From assembly GCA_032622095.1 (NCBI GenBank), contig CP136064.1, forward strand, positions 44,350,989 through 44,414,988: DNA of 64,000 bases, written 5' to 3'. Positions 21,995 through 33,510 of the stretch are shown one piece after another (the stretch's first letter is position 1; each line of letters starts with the position of its first letter). This stretch comes from Siphonodentalium dalli (lineage: Eukaryota; Mollusca; Scaphopoda; Gadilida; Siphonodentaliidae). The position numbers were made by a program, and so were the translations under genes. The notes under the pieces are model-generated. The model did no database searches and had not been told where the DNA came from. It saw only the letters and a program-made list of their open reading frames with translations.

Positions 21995-23285
21995 GAAGGA
22001 GAATGGGATTTGCCTGCACGAAACCATCTTATTGACTGAAGTCAACTAAGCATATGGGTGATCGCAGTGGCTATGCCTGTCGTGTACACGTTTTGTTAGG
22101 CCGATATCTATAAAATTGTCGGTTAGGCGCCACCCCCCCCCCCCCCCAAACGTGATCGTGTAAGCTAAATGCATCGATATGGCAACACAATAGTAACACA
22201 CACTCCTGGTGCTATAAGTCATGGGAGACACACATTCCTCGTGCTGTAAGTCATGGGATTTGTGTTTGTTTTGTATCCAGAGAAGATCCACCTTGTCGTC
22301 CGTGTTGAATTCACGGTGAGTGTTAAATGTGTAACCTATATGCCTTAATTGCCACTTTATAAAATAATTATTAGGGAAATATGGAACTAGTATGGGTCTT
22401 AAATATTGCAACAATTGAGCACACATCAGCTTTATCATATAACGCCCCTATTAATATAACGATGGTGATCATCGCACAAAGAAAATTTATGGAATATCAA
22501 ATTGTTTTTATTTTTTCTTGCATTATGAACAGAAAGACAAATCAGATTATCGCCACCAATCATATAAAACAGGCAATCTTCGTCAAACAAAACGACCACT
22601 AAATACCCAGTCGAGTTTCAATGGTATCTGACATGGCGGTTACATCTCGTATGTCTTGCCATACACAATCCTTTTCATTTAACTCAGTGACCTGTATCCA
22701 CGTTCCAAACGCAACTGTCTAACGCACGCGAACTGCAAGTCACTGACTGTGAATTCCAACCGCCACGTTGTCAACGTTTTTGCCAAATGTACAGCTTGGT
22801 GTTGGCCGTTTGAACGGGAACTTGTAGTTCGCAACCGGCCTAATATTACATATATAGTTGCGCCTGTATGAATACGCCAATTGTGCATATCATTATGTTA
22901 CATGTAGCTAATACTAATTTGTATGCTAGTTATGCACACTAGTCTCATAATAATGCCGTTTTCATTGAAAGAAGTGGGATCAACGCTCTTCATTTTTCCA
23001 TATCAGGAATAGGCCAACAGTCAATACCCTTTGCAATTCTATTTTGAAGAAAAATCAGTACCCGAGTGATGCGTAGCATATTATTTAAATACATTTTTCC
23101 GAACTGCAAAAAGTATTTGACGTATTTATCAACATATTTGTATCTCCGGAAGCAGACAAATGCGAGCGTATTTCAGTTTGCGGTTCGTCTCCCGGCTTCA
23201 GATGACAAACTGACAATCGATTAAAATAACATTGTACTATTAAGCCATTCCGAAAAATTAACGCCAGCTTTCATTCTTGTCCGAA
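21995..23285. other. Intergenic, mostly unrecognised
   Basis: Contains a poly-C run of about 17 at 22,132-22,148 and a two-copy 34-bp repeat near 22,198-22,260 (cct.gtgctataagtcatggga). Near 22,980-23,180 (caacgctcttcatttttcca…) there is a weak resemblance to MITE family B. No gene seen. Confidence 0.45.
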
Positions 23286-23580
23286 TCCATTATTATAGGT
23301 ATACTGGGGACATGACATGACATGACAATCTGCGGGATGGGATGGGATATGGGACAAAACGACAATCTGCGGGACAGAATTTCAAATTGCATGGGACGGC
23401 CGATATCTCGAGGAATACAGCACGTAGAGGGCTCCTTTTGGTGTCTGACGAAAGGCTAATATTCACCCTAGCCACATATATTAACCCCACCACTGACCGG
23501 ACACCGGAAGTTGCATTATTCGGTCGACAACTGACCTAACATAAAATTTTCTAAATCAAGTCCGTGGACCAGCGTGTACA
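23286..23580 (-). repeat. Dispersed repeat R, uninterrupted copy
   Basis: Runs from gtatactggggacatgaca through gggatatgggacaaaacg, cgatatctcgaggaat, gtcgacaactgacct and gtccgtggaccagcgtgtac. It is homologous in reverse orientation to 47,628-48,036 and 48,979-49,037. At 23,358-23,366 it contains the unoccupied target of the 942 bp element, and at 23,577-23,578 the unoccupied TA of the 3.08 kb element. Confidence 0.85.
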
Positions 23581-23960
23581 CACTAAATTCAAAGTTGGTA
23601 AATTAACGATAAAAGTAGTTAAATTTTACTACTTTAGGTAGTTCGTATTCATCCCGCTACCTTGGGTGGTTAATTTTACTACCTGATGGGTAGGTAAAAA
23701 ATTAAATACCTTTGGTAGTTAAAATAACTACATTCGGTAGTTGAAATAACTACCCCCGGGGGCTATTTTAACTACCCAACGGGAGGCAAATTTTTAACTA
23801 CTTTGGGTAGGGGGATGAATACGAACTACCCAGTAGTTAATTTTACTACCTGTGGGTGGTTGGAATTTTAACTACCTACGGGTAGTTAATCTGATAACTA
23901 CTATTGGTGGGAAAGTTTTCTACCTAGAATGGTTATTCTAACTATTTTAATTGGTAATTC
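23581..23960. repeat. GGTAGTTA palindromic repeat cluster (part of R)
   Basis: Dozens of ggtagtta/taactacc words, many as short palindromes (ggtagttaaaataactac). A larger inverted pair, gtagttcgtattcatcccg at about 23,639 and gggatgaatacgaactac at about 23,817, makes the cluster symmetrical. A rearranged counterpart lies at 44,389-44,544. Confidence 0.75.
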
Positions 23961-25788
23961 AAAGGTGTCCCATCTAACCACTCCAAGCAGCTATTTTACC
24001 TCTAAAGATAGTAATGACATGTGGACCACAAAATAAGACAATGCAGAAAATAATTTCAATATTTATTAAAAACAAAACATAAATATTTATATATATAGTT
24101 CAGAGCATTTGTGCTTTTAGCAAATTGCAATACAAGGTTTCTTACCAGGAATAAGTACATTAGCCTGCACAAAACAATGTCAATTTTGTGAAAATCGATG
24201 GATTCTAATAGTTGAAAATTTGACCCAATGCCAGGGAATCTCACCAGACTTCAAATGTCTTAAAAGGACACTAAAACTTATTTCATCCAAATTGATTATA
24301 TAACCAAAATGGTTGTTGCAATCTGATTTGTCAATTTTTTTAAAACAGCGATAAACTGAAATGGAGTGTCATTTGACCTCAGACGTCTTTAAAAATCAAA
24401 AATGAGCAATAAAGAGCGTTCCTTTAAACATATGTAGCAAAATTGGACAAAAGTAAAACTAGTAATGCATGGTTAATATTTTGGATAGGTGCTGTGGGCA
24501 TCAAATTATTTATAAATGGGCTACTAATCAGCAATAAAGAGCTTTATTATATTCTTAAAACATAGATGTAACTTTGTCAGGAGTTATATTTCAGCTGCTG
24601 TTTATCCCAGATACTTAATTATTTAAATGACTTGAAGGGTCGCAAATAACGCATTCTTAACATGAGCACTGATGCTACCCAGCTAAGGTTGTGCATAAAA
24701 AATTGCCCTAGGTCAAGTTATTTTTGGTTGCTCATATTAGAGTGAATCTGTTTTACCAAGAATCAATAAATTTATGTATATATAAAAAAAATGGAAGAAC
24801 TAAGTGCCATAACTCTGGTAGAAAAGATATCTGACAATCCCTACTTTTGAACTCAAATGAGATATTGTTGTGAAAGTTTGTTCATGTTATCATGCCAAAG
24901 GTCATATATAACATTACAAAACTGATATACTAAGGGCTATAATTCAGGTAAAATAAATCTTCAAACTCAATTGATTTATTCATGTGAAAGGTCCGCATAA
25001 AAAATTACTGGTCTTTCACTGGGTCTCTACTTTATTCCAAAAAAATCACGTATTGGGACGTTTTTATCTATTTTAGAGATTTTTATTTGTTCAAACATAT
25101 TTATATATATTAAAAAAATTCACTTTGTGGGCTTTGCAATACTAATGGGAGTGCATGAACTAATGGTTGTATTGTTTATATGCAGTTGTGGACTACACAA
25201 GAGTCGATAAATAATTCCAAAGAACATAACATGTTCATGTTCAAAATATTGTTTTATAGCTTTAACCAATAATAAAAAATACGGAAGCACCCTTCAGACA
25301 TGATATCAGTCTTCAACCCAGAGAACATTACGGGCATGGATTAGTATCCCTCGTCACAACTGGGCGGAGCCACTCTCCCGTATCATTCATTACGAGCATC
25401 GAGACACCAGGTGCGTGGCATCCGAAATAGTATTGTAGCCTCTTTCATACCATTTCAGTCGAGTAGAGTCACAACAGCCCTCGCACCTCGCATAGCCATT
25501 AGCCAAAAGATAATTTTATAATTTTGTGTAGTCCACTTGAGGTATCGTTATATGCAGTGAAAGAATATATTAATCACCAAATTTGCCAAAATTGCCTTAG
25601 ATAATGTTCGGCTTACAAGGAAAAATACTTGGCATCACCATTTTTTGTATGGGTATCACGTAAATACACAAAAGCAAAGAGTATAGACAATCATAATTGA
25701 GAACGCTCTTGTGTACTGCTTTTTTAGCCAACAATTGCACATTATTTCATTATATTTAAAATGGATAAAAATAATACCCATTTAGTTT
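23961..25788. other. Intergenic, nothing recognised
   Basis: AT-rich, with low-complexity A/T tracts and motifs such as gtgccataactctggtagaa near 24,805. No coding or RNA signal. Confidence 0.45.
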
Positions 25789-25917
25789 GACGAGATACAA
25801 GGCTTATTTTCGCTCGAATGTATAATTCAGCAAATGGGGGAACTTCGCTAAAGCTCGGTTCCCATTTGGAATTTATTTACTGAATCATACTCGCGAAAAT
25901 AAACGATGTATCTCGTC
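25789..25917. repeat. Foldback, arms about 45 nt
   Basis: gacgagatacaaggcttatt ttcgctcg at the left faces cgcgaaaataaacgatgtat ctcgtc at the right. Inside, a second short inverted pair (aatgggggaac, ggttcccattt) forms the loop. Confidence 0.65.
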
Positions 25918-25954
25918 AACAGTATTTATGGATATTCTATATTTAACCACTCAA

Positions 25955-26218
25955 TCAACTCATCGATGCGATGCCCGAGAGTGACAACAACTTCCCCCCT
26001 TGTGTCGTCATTCTCTGGGGATCAATTCCACCAAGTACAGAATCGCAAACAAGTACTTGTAAGGGCAATTGAACATCATCACCATTATCAAAATGAAACT
26101 GTTTCCACATAAATGCGGCCGACCTAACCAGCAAGCGAGTCAGATTGTCAGTGATCATCTGACAGGTAGAGAAAACATTCAATACCATATTGGTCAATGA
26201 CATGGTACCACACGTCAT
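25955..26218 (-). other. Unassigned 87-codon open frame
   Basis: Reads MTCGTMSLTNMVLNVFSTCQ onward to FMWKQFHFDNGDDVQLPLQV and LGGIDPQRM. A possible acceptor (ctctacctgtcag) lies inside it on the - strand. No domain recognised, and it overlaps no other signal. It may be a chance frame or a decayed exon. Confidence 0.2.
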
Positions 26219-26467
26219 TCGGAATATGTAGCAATGACTGGCAGTCTAACAAAATGTGTTGTAATTCATGTCAGGAGCATTGATGATATCGGCTAGCTTG
26301 TGTGGGTATCGTGCTTTGCTTTCCCAGTATATACCAAAATCAACAAATAAAATCACAAATGTGGCATCAGATTTCTCCCCAGATGTACCGTTACTAAACT
26401 ACTGAAATGTGCCAATATTTGGTATAAAACAAAACAATGAGTATGAGGCTCTTGGGTTTGGGAGAAA

Positions 26468-26612
26468 AATAATCCATTATGACCTGGGATGTGGGCATAG
26501 AAAAATCTTATCTTCGGGGCCAGCTATTGGGTCCGAACAATCGGTCGAAATATCTTGTCCCTCGGGTGAGATCTTTCCATCCCCACGCCCCAGGTCATGA
26601 TGGATAATATTA
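26468..26612. repeat. Imperfect foldback
   Basis: aataatccattatgacctgg at the left pairs with ccaggtcatgatggataata at the right, and inner parts (gggcatagaaaaatctta, gatctttccatcccc) pair more weakly. Confidence 0.6.
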
Positions 26613-27399
26613 TTCTGGTCTCAACTTAACTTCAGCTGAACACGCACTGCGCCCATAATTTTTTGCATTCAGAATTTGTATTTCTGTTAAAGTTACAAAG
26701 AGCATATATAGTTAATGAAAATGTCCCTGGATTCTAATCACATGTTCACGGCATGCATGTGTTATCAACTGCTACAGATGACCAATCAGCCATGACATGA
26801 GGATACACCTGTTGTGTCTTGTCAATACATACGAACGAACAAGTTTTCAATGTGTACATCACCTCCATACACATACTTCTTTTACTGGTCAAATCCTATC
26901 ATTGGCTCTGTATCCAATTATAAGATACACTTTGTAAAAGAATAAATACATGTATCACTTGACTTATCATCTTGCTGAAATATGATATGTGTTGGGAGAA
27001 ATAAACAGCGATTGCTTTAACCTCAATCAGTGATGTCACAAAAATTTGGGGAGATAGGTAATGAAGTTTTCGGTCAAAATGCAAAACCTATCTCAAAACA
27101 TTGACATGTTACGCTGCACATCAGCAGATAAGCGCATTTATAAAATAGCACGATTGCAGGATATGTTGGCTGACCAAATGGGCAACCAATTAAATTCATT
27201 ATTTTGGCAAATGATGAAACCAGTTGCATATGTCCCATTTAACTGTAGATTCAATATCCAAACATTTTCAACGTATTATTCAGGTTTCTAAATGTATGCA
27301 TTCAATATGTGATTACATGGTAATTTCAATTATAATGTCTAAGAACGTTTCATAATTTTATAGCGAACTGCTTGGTTCAGTAAAACGTTTTTAGTTTAG
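26613..27399. other. Intergenic, nothing recognised
   Basis: No repeats or coding signals identified. Open frames of 61-76 codons near 26,900-27,290 have no recognisable features. Confidence 0.4.
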
Positions 27400-27534
27400 T
27401 TGTGGTGGATTGATGGTAACATGGTGTGACATTGACGACTTCGGGTTTATGTTCAACCAATTCGCAAAGCAATGAGGTTGAACATACACTAGAAGCGGTC
27501 AATGTCATGCCATGTTACCGCCAATCCACCACAA
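27400..27534. repeat. Foldback with roughly 59-nt arms
   Basis: ttgtggtggattgatggtaa …gtttatgttcaacc pairs with ggttgaacatac… ccgccaatccaccacaa. About 50 of 59 positions are complementary, around a 16-nt loop (aattcgcaaagcaatg). Confidence 0.8.
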
Positions 27535-27691
27535 TAGCGTATAAGTTCTACCAACAGTCCTGGTCATTCACATTAATTTGGCACTTATTCCGAAGAATGA
27601 TCAGCAGAAAATGTCAAAATCTCCTATACCTCTCTCCAACATAAATGACGTCATGAAAAGGCCATCGAGAGATGATGGAACGGTCTTGGTT

Positions 27692-28270
27692 TCCGTTATG
27701 TTGATGCTCCAGATGTAAACATAAAATATGTTGCGCAACTCTTTGATCAAAGACACGGTTTCTTACTGGGAGCGGAACATTGAATGATTTTTAACCTGGT
27801 CACCATGTTAAGAGAATGTCCTGCAGTACATACACATGTACATAAGTGCAAACTGTGCGATGCTGAACCTTTAATTCTTAGTACGAACACCAAACTACAC
27901 TGACTCAAGCTCAGAATCATTTAGGTGCTTGTTGTGTTGAACTTCTTCTCTGTACTTCCAATGTAGTTCCAAACATGTTTCCGTTACGTTGATGGCTCCA
28001 GATGTAAACATGGGATATGTTGCGCGACTTTCTTACCAACCAAAGATGTGGTTTCTTACTGGAAGCGGAACATTGTATGACTTTCATCCTAGTCACCATG
28101 TTAGAGAATTTCCTGCTATACATACACATGTACATGGATGCAACCTGTGGGTATGATGTTGAGCCTTTAATTCTTAGTATGAACATCGAATTACACTACC
28201 CGAAGCTCAGAGATCGGGATAATATTCTTCTCTGTAGTTCCAATGTAGTTCCAAACATGTTCCTATCTGC
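27692..28270 (+). repeat. Two-copy tandem duplication, period about 287 bp, with coding-like content
   Basis: The copies start at ttccgttatgttgatgctcc (27,692) and ttccgttacgttgatggctc (27,979). Both read, in one frame or another, peptide pieces such as FRYVDAPDVN, HGFLLGAEH, FNLVTML and EPLILSTN. Stops and small indels break both. Both contain catacacatgtacat. This may be a decayed duplicated exon; the family is not recognised. Confidence 0.6.
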
Positions 28271-28772
28271 AAATAAGGGCCAAACGAGATGATGTACATG
28301 TACATTAATAAAAGTGTTAATGTAGCTCAGCTTGGACATGAGATATAATTCTCACAGAACATCATGGAATGATGAAGGTGGAAATTTCCAGTGATGGATT
28401 GAAGCGTATACCTTCGGTTAAGCAGATTCATATATCACACATTGTTCTAGGCCTTTGCCGACCCATTACAACAGGATTGGGTGCCCAAAATTGGTTATAA
28501 CCAAACCGTAATATTCAGAATTTGTCATGTTTTTGTACATTAATTATATTTCGGAAAATGCTCAAAGATCTAATTAAATCTAAAACAGCATTGGACGTAA
28601 CAATAATCAGTGCCATTGTAGCTACATGTACATATAACATTAAATACTAGCAGAGCATTATTTTTGTAAATATCTGGTGGAATTTCTGAAGATATTTTTG
28701 GCATGCCTGCATTATTGATTTGAGTACCTGTACACAAAAACCGATGTGGCTCTATGTCAGGGTTAATGGAAG

Positions 28773-28854
28773 AGCTACTGGACATTCGTAAACTAGATGC
28801 CAAGATGGTCAAGGGCATAACCCGGGACCATTTAGTTTATGAATGTCCGGTAGC
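28773..28854. repeat. Short foldback, 22-23 nt arms
   Basis: gctactggacattcgtaaac ta pairs with tagtttatgaatgtccggta gc with two mismatches, across a 37-nt loop. Confidence 0.65.
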
Positions 28855-28859
28855 CTACG

Positions 28860-30160
28860 GTAGCGAGTCCAATAAGTTATAACCGACTTAAACAGTTTTA
28901 TAATATGCAAGGAGAAAGTACATTGATCCAATACATGCATAAATTTCAGGCACGTATGGCATTTTTTCCTTTTCGATCATTTTTTGTACCCACCCACCCC
29001 CACCGCCAAATTTGTTTCCATTTTCGGCAGTTTTTTCCGACAATTTTTTGACATCCACCCCCCCTTTTAACACTAAAACAGAGATTTGCGGGGGGAAATT
29101 CACTGTAAACAGCTGTATATGAATTTCTGTGCATACTATTTATCATGGATGTTAACATGGACATGTAAATAGGAATGAGTCATTTTTAGGTTATTCGGCC
29201 AAAAAAACATGGCTGCCAGCGGCCATCTTGGATTTCAAAATTTGCAACAAAATACAACACGATAACTGCCTGCAGTCAGTTTACAGTTAGAATTACATTA
29301 TTTCTCTCATTCAAAGTGGTTTTGAAGCCCAACTCATTGCCAAAACACTAAAAAACAAGCAGGAATTATTTTTTTTTAGTTGCGGAAAAAATTGCTTGTT
29401 GGTGGCTTTGACCACCCACCCACCCTGGCATACTTGTCGAAAAAAAAAAAATTCACCCGCCGCCCCCCGATACATGCTGCTTTTTCTGACAAGGAATTGT
29501 ATTACATAAACAAGGGCGTTTATAAGCAATATGCTGATGATTGATATTTCTTGAATAGAGATCCCCGTGGCGTGGGAGTTCGTAGTGCAAACATTGGGAG
29601 ACATGACCATTCTAGATTACAAAATGACGGTAGGGGTAACAATATCATGAATATAACGAAACATATACAATAAATGGTACATGTAATTATTTCTCATTAG
29701 ATAGTAGCACAAATGATGTGAGCTGTTTTTAAAGCTCATTTGGTTGTGATTTAAGGAATGATTTTTAAGTTATGACCATTGAAATTTCGTCAAATATATA
29801 TGCCAAAAAAAATTCGACTTTTTTTCAAAATACGTCTATCCTTTTGTGATATTTCTTTTTGTTCATAATAATTTGACTAATTGGGGTCAGTTAAGTGGAT
29901 GTTTCGTTTCATTTATCACAATTTTAACTATCATTGATTGATTTTATAGAATATAGCCATTTTCAAGGAATTTTGACACGAGTTTGACCATTTAAAAACA
30001 AAATTCTGGGCTTTGCCCCATACACCTCAGAAATTCTGATGTAGAATAGTACACAGAAATAGAAAATCAAAATAGGAATTTCTCCATCTCCGGGTGACAG
30101 CTACCTCAGCCACAACACGGTCTAATCAGTAAAGATCACTGGCACATGGAGCCTCACATA
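28860..30160. other. Intergenic, nothing recognised
   Basis: Contains C-rich low-complexity patches (28,988-29,005; 29,050-29,066; 29,411-29,425; 29,458-29,467) and an atggctgccagcggccatct word near 29,210 of the kind common in repeats. No gene signal. Confidence 0.4.
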
Positions 30161-30164
30161 TTAT

Positions 30165-30300
30165 TAATTGATATATAAGAGAATGCACTGGCTTACAAGG
30201 TCATGGTAAATATTGTTAGGCCAATGTATTATCTTGTATTGGCGGGGGAGACTCTTATAAGAGAATGCATTGGCACAGGATTTTCCCAACTCAATATCAT
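30165..30300. mobile_element. Palindromic repeat family M, copy
   Basis: Has two direct-facing agagaatgcactggc / agagaatgcattggc blocks and ttacaaggtcatggtaaata, which is the reverse complement of part of 12,890-12,950. Confidence 0.6.
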
Positions 30301-30471
30301 CAAATGATAGACCCCCCCCCCTTTACCCTAGATGGGAAGATTCAACAGATCTATCATGTTTGTTGCATAAATTCGCTCCATTGATAGTAGACCTTGTCTG
30401 TGCAAGAATTTGCTGATGATAATGGGATTTGACATGAAAGTCATCTGATACTCAGTATTATCTGGAGAACA

Positions 30472-31003
30472 TTAAAGGCAAGAGCAAGAGCGGCGTTCGT
30501 TGCAGGAATATTTCTATTTGTTCAAATCGCCATCAACGGAAGGAACACCAAAATACATACAGTTCCGCTCATATGCCAAACATAATCAGAGCGTAAATAT
30601 AACATTGTCGTCAAGACGTACGATGGTGTACAAAAACAAGAACCTGCTTGTGTTACACCAGTTGTGCTTCTGTTTACACAACACAACGTAATTTATTGGT
30701 TAATCACACAAAAATTATATAAACGCTCTTTATTATTTCCATATCGGGAAAAGAGTAACAAATAACGCTCTTTATGTTTACCATATCCGGATCTAAACAA
30801 AAGTCAGAAAACGTAACTTTTTTTGCTTCTGTTTACATAACAAGGGGAAAACATTTACAATAGCATACTGTTTTTGCCATATTTCTGATTGGGATAAGAA
30901 CAAAGTCTGTCTATATTTTACTATTATTTCTGTTTATGGTGGTTTTTGACCGACGTGAATATTTAAACAGCAAACCCACCTCCAAGGCCGCCCATATCTT
31001 CAA
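30472..31003 (+). mobile_element. TTAA-ended MITE, family B, copy 2
   Basis: Starts attaaaggcaagagc and ends ccaaggccgcccatatcttc. It shares with the other copies aaacgctctttatta, catatcgggaa, cttctgtttacataacaa, agcatactgttt and gacaaagtctgtctatat. It is more diverged than the other two. Confidence 0.65.
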
Positions 31004-31009
31004 CTCTTT

Positions 31010-31560
31010 CTATACCGGTACTTATGTATTTTCCCTAAGTTATGAAAGAGACCGAATATATATGATATAGAGATAATGAAATCATATATAATCATATATA
31101 TATACTGCATCCAATTTGGGTTGATATGGGTGACTTTCATGTAGTTTTGTGGTTATGAGACCACATGCATGCCTTGTTATTGGCCCCCTGATTTCTGCTC
31201 TGTTGTCTTTAAATTTTTTTATATCTTTTGCAACATGGGTGCCACCAGGATATCTCCAGATTATAATACCGGGCTGACTATTGCAGATCTCCCCAATGGG
31301 TGCAGCTAACCCTCATGGACAAGGGGTTGTATCCCCTCCCTGACGAGATCAAACCCTGTTTTCCAATGAGATCTAATATTGACAATTTCTCATCATCAGT
31401 GATGAATGCAAGACCACCCTCTTGGGACGGGGCATCAGAGTGGGACGTGGGCTGGTTATGCATGGGTCTTAATCCCACCAACTGCAGTCAAACATCACTC
31501 AACATTTAGTTGGAAACTTTATACCAAAAATAGGTTGAAATTGTGGTCATAGATTTTCCA
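31010..31560. other. Intergenic, nothing recognised
   Basis: An AT-rich patch at 31,055-31,105 (atatataatcatatatata), then anonymous sequence. Open frames of 67-69 codons at 31,278-31,509 overlap on both strands and show no domain. Confidence 0.4.
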
Positions 31561-31564
31561 ACAA

Positions 31565-31790
31565 TTTATTAGTGACATACACAGCTGACATACATGTATA
31601 TTCCTTTCAAATTGCAAATCGTCTCACTGCGTGTATAAACCACCGACCCCCCGGAAAGCAACTGACAAACTTGCCCAGATACATGATTCCAGTCACTCTA
31701 CCTATGACGGGGTTCGAACCAGCTTCGTCGGCACTGGACAGAGTAATTCACCTGGCACTCTACCGACTGTACCACCGGGAGCCCCTGAGT
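31565..31790 (-). mobile_element. tRNA-derived SINE
   Basis: On the - strand the head (31,784 down to about 31,702) has a near-consensus A box, tggtacagtcgg, and a perfect B box, ggttcgaaccc (31,709-31,720). The two ends do not pair as an acceptor stem and a non-tRNA tail follows, so this is a SINE rather than a functional tRNA. Confidence 0.72.
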
Positions 31791-31799
31791 TATAATAAT

Positions 31800-32432
31800 G
31801 CATAATGTGTTTACGGATGGAACAAGACCGGAAACTCTGGTATGCATTGACAGGCAAAACCTGTGATATGCAGTAATATATGCATATGTCCTTCCCTATC
31901 ATTCTGGTCTATCACCATACCAAACCAAATCGGAAATTCGACAACAGACACTTATATTGCAAAAACTTTGAACGGACTGAATTTCATAAAGCCGAACAGG
32001 GCCCATAACTCTGGTAGGCATCGATGGTCACAACCCGTGATATTATGCATATTCATTCCCCATTTCTGGTCTGTCACCGTGCCATAGAGCATCAAAATAT
32101 GACAACCGACTCCCGAGTTACAATGCAAAATGTTTGTATGGTCGGACGGTCAACAATATACCGGTTCCTGCCAACTAATATCGGGGGATATAATAACCAT
32201 ACATGTATATCTCTGTGGATACCTAACCAAAAACAATTCCCCTCCACCACCCCACCTTTGGTGAATAAGACTGAAAAAAAACAAAACAATTCCCCTCCAC
32301 CACCCCACCTCGGTGAATAAGACTGAAGAGTTTTTTGGTCATGTACAAATAATTGTGGAACCCCTGACTTGTTTACCACTATTTACACTGGCCAGTGTTC
32401 TGTCACACACAACACACTCGATATATTAAGGC
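31800..32432. other. Intergenic with a small direct repeat
   Basis: Around 32,228-32,325 a roughly 50-bp unit (aacaattcccctccaccacc …gaataagactgaa) is present twice in tandem. Otherwise nothing recognised. Confidence 0.5.
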
Positions 32433-32654
32433 TACAGTAATGCCCTATTAAAGTAATCGACATCTTTAAATAACCAGCAGAATTATGGGTAACTTTTCAG
32501 GATTTAGTAGGAAATATGGCTTGTTGCCATTCATCGGAAAGCTTACGACGAGAGCTTTCCGATGAAAGGCAACAAGCCATATTCCGACTAAATCCTGAAC
32601 GTTACCCATAATTCTGCTTTGGTTAAGAGGTTGATTACTTAGGGCATTACTGTA
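32433..32654. repeat. Long foldback element, 102-111 nt arms, 9-nt loop
   Basis: The left arm, tacagtaatgccct …atcggaaagct (32,433-32,543), pairs with the right arm, agctttccgatga …agggcattactgta (32,553-32,654). The pairing is almost uninterrupted next to the 9-nt loop and looser towards the base. No coding capacity; it would form a very stable RNA hairpin if transcribed. Confidence 0.85.
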
Positions 32655-32699
32655 TAATGGGGTCTAGGACTATTTGTGACATACCCCGCTGGACAAAAC

Positions 32700-32870
32700 A
32701 AGTGTCCATTGGCACCGCAGTGTATTTGCCGTTCGGCCGCGGTGTCAGAGTTTGTAACTGCAGTTGAGCACCGCGGCCGAACGGCAAGTACACCGTGGCC
32801 CAACAGCAAGTACACTGCGGCCGAAAGGCAACTACACCGCAGCCGAACGGCATGTACACCGTGGTTAGAT
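32700..32870. repeat. 22-bp CG-rich minisatellite
   Basis: Units such as caccgcggccgaacggcaag ta repeat with a 22-bp period from about 32,766 to 32,866. An inverted unit (gccgttcggccgcggtg) lies at about 32,728. Variant bases alter one or two positions per unit. Confidence 0.8.
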
Positions 32871-32897
32871 TTCTGGTTTGCATCGTCTTTTTTCAGT

Positions 32898-33363
32898 TTA
32901 AAGACACGGTTGGCCTTGGCGGTGGGTATCCTGTGAAAATATCTCCACCCGTCAAAAACCGCCTCAAAAAGAACGAACATCAAAATGTAGATAGACTTTG
33001 TCCGTATACAAATAAGAAATATCGCATAAACAGTATGTTATGGTCATATGTTTGACCATTGTTATGTAAACAAAAGCCTAAAAAGTAACTTTTCTGGTGT
33101 TTGTTTATATTATGATGGTAAGCATAAAGAGCGTTCTTTGTTGGTGAATACCTGATATGGAACTAATAAAGAGCGTTTATGCCATTTGTGTGTGATTAGC
33201 CAGTAGCATTGTGCTGTCTTCTGTAACACAATCAGGCTCTTGCTTGGGTAAAATATAGTAGGTCTTTATGATAACATGCTGTATACGTTTTAATGTTTTT
33301 CTGTTTACGGTGTTTGGAACAAATATGAATATTTTCGACAATTAAGGCCGCACGTGCCTTTAA
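32898..33363 (-). mobile_element. TTAA-ended MITE, family B, copy 3
   Basis: The reverse-complement counterpart of 2,885-3,386, with ttaaagacacggttggcctt at one end and ggccgcacgtgcctttaa at the other. It is about 466 bp. It sits between the two blocks of 22-bp minisatellite, as if inserted into a longer array. Confidence 0.75.
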
Positions 33364-33510
33364 TGAACGTACAGTGTACACCGCGGCGCGGCAATTACAC
33401 CATGGCCGAACGGCAAGTACACCGCGGCCCAACTGTAGTTAGCCGGTGGAGCCGCGGTGTACTAGTAGTTGCATTTCAGCCACGGTGGCAACGCTAACTG
33501 CACCGCGGTT
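33364..33510. repeat. 22-bp CG-rich minisatellite, second block
   Basis: Units like caccgcggcccaactgtagt, ggccgaacggcaagtacacc and tgcaccgcggtt continue the array seen at 32,700-32,870, partly inverted and degenerate. Confidence 0.65.

Noticed and set aside
31702-31784. Functional tRNA gene on the - strand
   Set aside because: A and B boxes are good, but the ends do not form an acceptor stem and a SINE-like tail follows.
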